A stretch of 64,000 bases of DNA from Carya illinoinensis (taxonomy: Eukaryota > Streptophyta > Magnoliopsida > Fagales > Juglandaceae): positions 42,416,001 through 42,480,000 of the forward strand of contig NC_056755.1 in the NCBI RefSeq assembly GCF_018687715.1. Reading direction: 5' to 3'. The position numbers and the translations under genes were made by a program. This document shows, in pieces, positions 57,264 through 64,000 of this stretch (position 1 is the stretch's first letter; every line of letters begins with the position of its first letter). The notes beneath the pieces were generated by a model that was given only the letters and a program-made list of their open reading frames with translations, searched no databases and was not told the DNA's origin.

Positions 57264-57578
57264 TGTAAGTGAGCAAGTAGCAAGCTCAGTAGTGTAGCTA
57301 AAAATGCAATAAACAAGGAAAAACTGAGAGAGTAGTGGATGGAGGAGGAAGAACAACTTTATTCCTTTGAAAATGAATCGTGCTTTTATAGAATACCAAC
57401 CAAGGGTGATATATACAGAAAAAGATTCTACCTAACTAACAGAATGTTCAAGTAAATTAGTGACATATGGAGGAAAAGAATAAAAAATAAAATAAACATG
57501 AGAAATAAACTACAACAGCTTATATACAAGAATTAGCAGTAGCAATACGACTCATAGTTTGTCAAGTATCTTCCAACG
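57264..57578 (-). repeat. 5' LTR of copia D
   Basis: 315 bp, tgtaagtgagcaag to atcttccaacg; the last base is G where CA is expected. The target repeat GTATT follows, then the rest of the protease inhibitor exon. Confidence 0.85.
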
Positions 57579-57622
57579 GTATTGTTTATGAAGTTCCTCG
57601 AGTTGGATATATAGCTAGCTAG

Positions 57623-58332
57623 CTCGACCATTTCAATGGCTTAAAGTACTGCATGCATGCCCCCCAGGCCGCCACCAGTACTTAATTAATTGGTACTTGT
57701 AGATTTGTGTAGTAAATAAATTAATATGTAAAATAATTGCGATAGCCACTGGTTGCGTCGACGTCGGCTGGCTGCTTCTGTGTTAAACGCTTGATGTCCA
57801 AACGATATATAAATTCCATGCCCCACAAATTCCTAGCCCTAGCTGGTAATTATGGTAATTACCTGAACTTGATCAATTCTATGCATGGACGTGCCGGCCT
57901 TTCATTTCGGCCTGGGGTACCGGCTTGAAGTAATTGAGTTTTACCATCATCATCATCATCATTAGGATCTTATATACAGCGGCCGGTAGTTAATGGGACG
58001 TTTTATCCCCAAGTGAGAGGTAATTTAAAGATTGTCTCGAAATTATATTTTATATTATAATTAATATATAGTACTTTGGAATAAAAATTAATGAAAAAAA
58101 TTAATGACTCGGCTGCGAAATACGTATGTATAGTACGTAGTTTTAGTCCAGCTATATTATACTATATATGAAAAGTGAACAAGATATATATATATATCCC
58201 TTGCATATATACGGAAGAGAATTATTTTTACACGAATTAATTAAGGCCTTCCCCAGAACGTAGTGTATGTATTCATAAATTACAGTACACGCTCTGGTTA
58301 AGTTGACTCACATGCATGATCTACACATGATC
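57623..58332. other. Intergenic region downstream of the inhibitor gene
   Basis: AT-rich with a ctagctagctag run and a CAT trinucleotide run (about 57946-57963). No gene seen. It presumably includes the 3' UTR of the inhibitor gene. Confidence 0.5.
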
Positions 58333-58530
58333 TGTTACAAATAAAAGGTTGATGCAAGAAAAAGAAACTGAAATGAATAGAAAAACTCTTATTGAATTCG
58401 TGTCCTGCCTCTTACATGTATCTCTATTTTTATACAACTAAGTAACTAAGGGTATATTGGTAAGCTAACAACAATTACACTGTAACAGAAATAACAGAAT
58501 TACATCTAATTGAAAATTAACTATCTAATA
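58333..58530 (-). repeat. Probable 3' LTR of copia E
   Basis: Bounded by the polypurine tract at about 58531-58545 and a TG (plus strand) at 58333. The partner LTR is not in the window, so the outer limit is a guess from the TG...CA rule. The inner end reads ctatctaata (TA rather than TG on the minus strand). Confidence 0.45.
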
Positions 58531-58537
58531 GTCTCCC

Positions 58538-59939
58538 TCAAGATGATGTGTATATATTGTGCACATTCATCTTGGACAAAAGGGAGAAGAAAGAATTAGA
58601 ACCCAATGGTTTAGTTAGCATGTCTGCAACTTGATGAGATGAAGAGATGTGCAAAGTTTTGATTATTCCAGCCTGCACTTTCTCTCTTACAAGATGACAA
58701 TCCAACTCTATATACTTGGTCCTTTCATGAAAGATTGGATTAGAAGCTATATGCAATGCAGCTTGATTATCACAAAATAATAATGATGTTTTGGAAAATG
58801 TTTGATGAAAATCTGCAAGTAAAGAATGAATCCATGTAATTTCACAGACTGCACACGCCATAGACCTGTACTCAGCTTCAGCAGATGACCTTGAGATTGT
58901 CTTCTGCTTCTTTGATTTCCAAGATACAAGAGAATCTCCAATGAACACACAAAAACTAGAAACTGATCTTCTTGTGTCAGGGCAGCTAGCCCAATCTGAA
59001 TCAGCAAATGCTTTGATGTGTATGGAAGAGGATGCTGAGAAGAAAAGTCCTTGTCCTGGAGCCTTTTTGATATATCTTAATACCCTCAAAGCAGCTTGCA
59101 TGTGTGGCATTCGTGGTTGATCTAGAAACTGACTTAGGTGATGAACAGAAAATGTGATATCTGGTCGTGTGTTTGTAAGATATATCAGTCTACCAATAAG
59201 TCTTCTATAGGTTGTAGGATCTTCTAATAACTCTCCATCTTCCTTGCTGAGTTTAGAATGCGTATCCATAGGAAAGTTTACTGGTTTAGAACCAAGTAAG
59301 CCAGTGTCATCCAACAATTCTAAGGCATACTTTCTTTGACAGATTGAAATGCCTTGTTTTGTTCTAGCAACCTCCATCCCCAAAAAATATTTAACAGGTC
59401 CAAGATCCTTCAGTTTAAACTGATTATTGAGATCAGTTTTAATAGTTTCCACTGTCAACATATCATTGCTAGCTAGGAGTATATCATCAACATATACTAA
59501 CAAGGCTACAAAAACATTTCCACTGTCTAGATGCATGTCTTAGGCCATAGAGTGATTTTTGCAATTTACACACTCAAGTGTCCCCCTTTCGAAGATAGCC
59601 ACGTGGAAACTTCATGTAAACCTCTTCATCTAACTCTCCATATAAAAATGCATTGTTGACATCAAGATAAATAAGATGACAACCATGTATTGCAGCTAGG
59701 GACAAAATACATCTTACTGTCACCATCTTAGCAACAGGAGAAAAAGTTTCAAAAAAATCAAGACCCTCCTTTTGAGTATACCCTTTTGCTACTAATCTTG
59801 CCTTATATCTCTCAATGGAACCATCAGTATTATACTTGATTTTATAGATCCACTTGCAGCCTATAGGAACTTTATTTGGTGGAAGGTCAGTGAGTTTCCA
59901 AGTATTGTTTGATTCTAGAGCAGCTAGTTCAAGAGACAT
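58538..59939 (-). pseudogene. Copia E reverse transcriptase and RNase H
   Basis: 59939-59574 encodes [47 protein letters not shown] and [14 protein letters not shown]. After a break of about 40 bp, 59536-58538 continues [16 protein letters not shown] (YVDD intact), [19 protein letters not shown], the connection region, [46 protein letters not shown] and [15 protein letters not shown]. The 59537-59573 gap includes stops and a frame change, so the polyprotein cannot be made whole. Catalytic residues look intact. Confidence 0.85.
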
Positions 59940-59989
59940 AGCTTCTCTCCAATGGCTGTGATGTACAGCCTGATGATAGAATTCAGGCT

Positions 59990-60826
59990 CTACTTGAGAT
60001 GAAATAGAAACACTAAATGCACGATGAGGGGTTGACAGTTTGGAATATCAAAAACAAAATTAGAAATGTTGTAAGGAGTTTTAGAATGCTTACAGGACAT
60101 ACCTTCAGAAGAGTTGTTAGAGGTAGAAGCTGCTATATTACAATGATAATTCTGCAAGTACCCAGGGGCTTTATGCTGTCTAGTAGATTTTCTCAAACAA
60201 AGGAATTGAATCTCATCTTGAATATCAAGTTGAGGGGAAGAAGTGTTTGGGGAATTGTTAGGCTCAGATTGGGAAGGAATACTTGTTGAAGAATTATCTA
60301 AAAAATTATTAGAAGCAGCAATATTTTCATATTGAGATGGATATGGAGGTTGAGTATTTGTAGTGGAAACTGTGTCATGAATGTATTGAGGTATGACAAC
60401 TTGAGATGAGGTGGAACTGGATTGAAGGTTAGAATAGAAAGGAAATATGCCCTCTTGAAAAACAACATCTCTGGAAATGAAAAAAGATTTATTCTCAAGA
60501 TCAAACAATTTGTATCCTTTTGTGCCAAAAGGATATCCAATGAATATACATTTTCTAGCTCTAGGTGCAAACTTAGACCTAGTTTGAGTGAGAGTTGAAG
60601 CATAACACAGTGAGCCAAAGACCTTTAAGGTTTTATATGATGGAGTAATTCCATGTAAAATTTCATGGGGAGACTTATTATTTAAAATAGGAGAAGGAAT
60701 CCTATTGATTATATATGTAGCTGTAAGTATGCATTCACCCCAGAAATTTAAAGGTATATTTGATTGAAACCTTAAAGCCCTAACTACATTGAGAAGATAT
60801 TGGTGTTTGCGTTCAACTATTGAATT
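59990..60826 (-). pseudogene. Copia E integrase C-terminal region and linker
   Basis: 60508-59990 reads [20 protein letters not shown] then a Ser/Thr/Pro-rich linker and [18 protein letters not shown], the usual copia linker before reverse transcriptase. Upstream (60826-60509) frameshifted pieces give [20 protein letters not shown] and [14 protein letters not shown] words. A stop at about 60826 separates it from the integrase core. Confidence 0.7.
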
Positions 60827-62698
60827 TTATTGTGGTGTTTCTACGCAAGATTTTTGGTGAACTATTCCTTTTGAAGAGAAAAACTCTATCATCTTAAATT
60901 CTGGACCATTATCAGTTCTTACAGTTTTAATTCTTGTTTTGAACTGTGTAAGAACTAGATTATAAAATGATATGAATATAGTTCTTACATCTGATTTAGA
61001 TTTCATAAGATATACCCATGTTGATCGAGAATGATCATCAACTATTGTAAGGAAATATTGAAAATTATCATGAGTAGAAACTGAGAAGGGGCCCCATATA
61101 TCACAATGTAAGATATGGAAAGGAAAAGTGGTAGTGTATTTATGATTGGGAAATGACAGCCTTTTTTGTTTTGCTATAGGACATACAGAACAATGTTTCA
61201 TTTGTACATCTTTATTTGAACAAACAACTTCTGGAATTGATTTAGAAAGTAATAGCAATCTAGATAGAGATGGATGGCCAAGTCTATAATGCCAAAGATG
61301 AAGTTTGGAGTTTATTACTGAATTAATATTTGGCAAATTAGAAAAGCTACAAACAGCATTAGCCTGTGGTTGTTGCAGCAGATATAGACCAGCAATTCTT
61401 CTACCCTTCCCAATCATCCTCCATGGGGTAAGGCCCTGAATATAGCACTCATTAGTCATAAAAATAAAACAACATTTCTGATGATTTATTAATTTGGTAA
61501 CAGAAATCAGATTATAAGAAAAGGATGGTACACAAAGTACATCCTTTAGAATTAAGTTTTCAGATACTTGAACACTACCAATAGGTGTAACTGGAGCACT
61601 GTCACCATTTGGAAGTTTCACAGATGAATTGACTTTTTGAGTGATGTTTGTAAAGAAATCAACAGAATGTATGATGTGGTCTGTGGCACCTGTATCTATG
61701 ATCCAGGTGGTTTGATTGAATTTATTTGGAATACTGAAAATTGATAGGCATGTATGTGATGGATTTATACCTACTGAAGAAGATAGCAGATTTGGATTTG
61801 AAGAAACAGTTGCTGCTTGATGATTGGATATTTGACTGTTGTGGATTAAAGCAAGTAGTTGCTGACATTCTTCTTGAGAGAAAGGCAGTGAATTTGTTGA
61901 ATCAATGGGAGTACTCTCAGGTTGAATCATGACATGATTTGCTGTAGAAAACTTTCCTCTCTGTTGCTTATAATTTGGAGGATAGCCATGGATCTTGTAG
62001 CACTTGTCTACTGTGTGATTGGTCATTCCACAGTGAGTGCATAACAATTTCTCTTTTCTACCTTGCTGTCTCACGAGATTCTATCTTGGATTCTCTGGTT
62101 TCTTGCTCAAGAAAGCTGCTATTTGCATGTTAGTGAGCCTTAAAGATCCAAGTTCTTGCTATTTTTCTTCTTGAATGATTAAAGAAAAAACTTTTGTGAT
62201 TGTTGGCATTGGATCAAGAATCAAAATCTGCCCTCTAATGTGTGAAAAATTGTCATTCAATCCCATAAGAAATTGAATAATATGCTGCCTATGTTGATAT
62301 TCTATAAAGAATTTGACAGCTCCACAACTACAAGACTTCAAAGCCCCACATGTGCAGTTTGGAATCTGATTATAGTTGAGAAGTTCATCCCATAGACATT
62401 TAAATTTTCTGTAGTAAACACTTACAGACATTTGATCTTGTGATAATGAAGCCAACTCTTTTTGTAATTGAAAAATCCGTGGACCATTTCCTTGAGAAAA
62501 TTGATTCTTCAATTCTTCCCACATCTCTTTGGCAGTAGTAGCATAGATGATTGTTCCAGCAATATCCTTCGATACAATATTTAGTATCCAAGATATAATC
62601 ATGTTGTTGCACCTCTCCCATGTCTCATGTAAAGAACTGGAACTAGCAGGTTGACTTATTGCTCCAGTAATGAAGCTGATCTTATTGATGGCTTGCAA
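60827..62698 (-). pseudogene. Copia E gag, protease and integrase core
   Basis: 62698-62159 is gag (INKISFITGAI, ERCNNMIISWILN, MWEELKNQFSQGNGPRIFQL). Stops near 62100-62158 break it. 62074-60827 has CCHC knuckle CTHCGMTNHTVDKCYKIHGY, protease WIIDTGATDHI (active site intact), GAG pre-integrase LHLWHYRLGHPSLSRL, and integrase CDIWGPFSVST, TIVDDHSRSTWVYLM, RTDNGPEFKM up to HQKSCVETPQ and a stop. This copia group differs from A and B in its gag and zinc-knuckle sequences. Confidence 0.85.
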
Positions 62699-62724
62699 AA
62701 TTTCATATTGCAGATTTTACAAGT

Positions 62725-62970
62725 TCGCTCGAGCGGAGGCTTTTGGCCACTCGAGCGAATTCAGGTAGATTCAAACGCTTGACTGCCGCTCGACAGGGAA
62801 CTCGAGCGGGTTGCTGAAAAACGAAGATCGCTCGAGCAGAGACATTGGCCGCTCGAGCGAAATCAGGCAGAGTCGAACACTTGATGTGCGCTCGATAGGA
62901 CGCTCGAGCGAAATCAGGCAGAGTCGAACGCTCAACGCGCGCTCGACACCCCGCTCGAGCGAACATCGTA
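62725..62970. repeat. CTCGAGCG palindrome repeats in the LTR upstream region
   Basis: Seven CTCGAGC sites, most as cgctcgagcg (a perfect 10-bp palindrome when complete), plus several gctcgac/gctcgat variants. They sit within a loosely repeated unit aaatcaggcagagtcgaac...cgctcga. The block is far richer in GC and CpG than its surroundings and ends about 35 bp before the TATA box. Confidence 0.8.
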
Positions 62971-63002
62971 TTTTGACAGATTTTAGGTTTTCCGCCGTGG
63001 GA

Positions 63003-63012
63003 CCATATAAAA
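63003..63012 (+). promoter_or_regulatory. TATA box of the gypsy-type LTR
   Basis: ccatataaaa in the sequence gggaccatataaaagccatt, a strong plant TATA box immediately after the CTCGAGCG repeat region. It marks the likely U3/R boundary about 30 bp downstream. Confidence 0.65.
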
Positions 63013-64000
63013 GCCATTTTTCACTCTAGAGCCGCGAGTTTTGACTGGAGAACACTCTTTGGGAGAGAAAAACATAGCTAGAGGGATTCAAATCATTTGT
63101 TTTGGAGACGGAATTCCAATTTATTGCACGTACGTTGGATTCATACACGAGCACGGACGGGAGAAAAGCGTTGAATCGTTCCCTTGAGCTTTTGACGACG
63201 AGTTAAGGCTGCAAGGAGGATTTTTCAGTGTTTATTTTCTTCTTCCCATCTTCTCAGAACAATTATGGTGAATTCGTTTATGTTGAATTCCATTTCTAGC
63301 ATAAGCTAAATTTTCTTTATTCTAGGACAACGATGTAACCTATTTCCGAACTATGCTTGTTTGTCCATGCTAATTTAATGCAATTCTCTCTTTGTTTATC
63401 TGATTTATTCTGAGTTTAATGCTTCTAATTAACTGGCCATTGATTAGATGATTATTAATCTTGTGATTTGCTATCGAAAGAGGGAATCATAGGGTAGATC
63501 TTGGATATTTCAGCATAGATAAGTATAGAGATCGAAAGACTTGTATGAACCTGTGTAGTAATTAAATCATTGGTCTTATTGCGTTCTTGATTATTTAATT
63601 TGCATACTCTTGTGTGAATTGATAAACTAGAATCACTTCCAATTGACTATCGAAAGAGGCTTTTGGATGAATTAGAGATTTGCTAATAGACAAAAGAGGT
63701 TTAAGTTAAATTAGCTGGATGAGAAAAGCATAGTGAAGAATTATGGTGAAATCGATTTCCTAGAAGTTTTCTTCCCTATTGAATTTGATCTTTGAAAGTC
63801 AGTTTTATTTTCTTTGCTTATTTCTCTTTGAGTTGATCTAGTTTTATTTGCAACTACAAAAACCTTAGCGATTCCTCTAGATAAAATTGAGATTAGTATA
63901 ATTTTGGTATTTGGCAAGAGTAAGGTACCAATCCCTGAGGACGATACTCTTCTTACCACTTTATTATAAAACTACGATACTGTGCACTTGCAGTTTTGCA

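Larger units (their letters stand above)
51057..57578 (-). mobile_element. Copia D: degenerate copia inserted in the inhibitor gene
   Basis: A minus-strand element, 6.5 kb. Left LTR 51057-51284 (with an internal deletion of about 90 bp), right LTR 57264-57578. The 5-bp direct repeat GTATT occurs at 51052-51056 and 57579-57583. A degenerate primer-binding site (gctttgatgcca on the plus strand) adjoins the right LTR. Inside, gag, integrase, reverse transcriptase and RNase H are in pieces and contain secondary insertions (52151-53772, 54322-54506, around 56036-56400). Confidence 0.9.
50737..57622 (+). pseudogene. Potato type I serine protease inhibitor gene, split by copia D
   Basis: Exon 1 is proposed at 50737-50764 (MASHECHII), donor at 50765 (a|gtatga). 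The acceptor is cgtag|gt, with exon 2 from 50890, phase consistent. Exon 2 reads KNSWPELVGESGEATTKKIE, then NVLLEGTRVIKDFRCDMVRVWV up to SGI at 51056. The rest, VYEVPRVGYIAS and stop, lies at 57584-57622, after copia D and its TSD. The pattern SWPELVG...IE.EN....V.LLEGT...DFRCDRVRV.V...G.V..VP.VG is the potato inhibitor I family (PF00280), small proteins of about 70 aa that inhibit serine proteases through an exposed loop and act in defence. The reading frame across the insertion is otherwise clean, so loss of function is probably due to the transposon alone. Exon 1 is a prediction. Confidence 0.8.
58333..62708 (-). mobile_element. Copia E: degenerate copia, 5' end cut by a gypsy LTR
   Basis: A minus-strand copia with a probable 3' LTR (58333-58530), a polypurine tract (catcttgagggagac on the minus strand), RNase H, reverse transcriptase, integrase, protease and gag. 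Gag is cut near its N-terminus at 62708, where a new LTR begins; the 5' LTR is not in the window. There are only a few frame breaks, so it is younger than copia C or D. Confidence 0.8.
62709..64000 (+). mobile_element. Gypsy-type LTR, begins here and runs to the window end
   Basis: Starts TGCAGATTTTACAAG exactly where copia E gag stops. It includes a CTCGAGCG-rich upstream region (62725-62970), a TATA box (ccatataaaagcc, 63003) and a leader-like segment. Near the window end the phrase ggtaccaatccctgaggacgatactc then gtgcacttgcagttttgca recalls the 3' end of Athila/Tat-type Ty3/gypsy LTRs (from memory). At least 1.29 kb; the LTR end is probably at or just past position 64000. CATAT (62704-62708) is the candidate target site, to be matched outside the window. 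Confidence 0.65.

Noticed and set aside
1..64000. tRNA, rRNA and CRISPR arrays
   Set aside because: No cloverleaf with A and B boxes, no rRNA core sequence and no regularly spaced repeat/spacer array was seen. The initiator-tRNA matches are retrotransposon primer-binding sites.

Overview
This is plant nuclear DNA, most likely from a dicot and probably a woody one. It is AT-rich and intron-bearing, with Ty1/copia and Ty3/gypsy LTR retrotransposons, a CACTA (En/Spm) DNA transposon, several MITEs and a Pack-MULE. The few host genes also point to plants: small secreted peptides resembling the CTNIP/SCREW phytocytokines, and a potato type I protease inhibitor. The species cannot be named from the sequence. 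All family names come from motifs read by eye; no database search was run.

Layout. 1-3397 is intergenic sequence with a 148-bp CACTA-type MITE. 3398-14496 is an 11.1-kb CACTA transposon with CACTA/TAGTG ends and a GAT target-site duplication (TSD). It carries a minus-strand gene with a plant-transposon-protein-like domain, a TNPD/TNP2-like gene that lost its catalytic core by an in-frame deletion, and an intact six-exon TNPA-like gene. Arrays of a 12-bp CpG-rich palindrome (ACGTTCGAACGT and variants) lie at both ends and at both internal promoters. 14644-19772 is copia A (minus strand), young and intact: its two 417-bp LTRs differ at 3 sites and TTCAT flanks both sides. 20407-20676 is a CTNIP-like peptide gene with a stop codon just before the peptide motif. 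20771-25719 is copia B (plus strand), young but with a nonsense codon and a mutated protease active site. 25.7-29.6 kb is intergenic.

29641-39984 is copia C (minus strand), old. It is split by a probable ~5-kb gypsy-type LTR (30750-35708) and by more non-coding retroelement sequence. About 40078-46218 is a tandem duplication. Each unit carries an intact 85-aa CTNIP/SCREW-like gene and a Pack-MULE; a truncated copia (42917-43613) lies between the units. The second unit's Pack-MULE (46010-46974, 10-bp TSD) holds a piece of an LRR receptor gene. 49461-50177 is a gypsy solo LTR (TSD GGTTG). 50737-57622 is a potato type I protease inhibitor gene cut in two by copia D (51057-57578, TSD GTATT). Copia D itself carries a nested solo LTR, a Tourist-like MITE and GC-rich MITE remnants. 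58333-62708 is copia E (minus strand), whose 5' end is cut by a gypsy-type LTR that begins at 62709 and reaches the window end.

The host content is therefore sparse: signalling peptides and one broken inhibitor, embedded in nested transposons. No tRNA, rRNA or CRISPR array was seen. The items most worth following are the CTNIP-like cluster, the core-deleted TNPD, the palindrome arrays at the CACTA internal promoters, and the protease inhibitor disruption.
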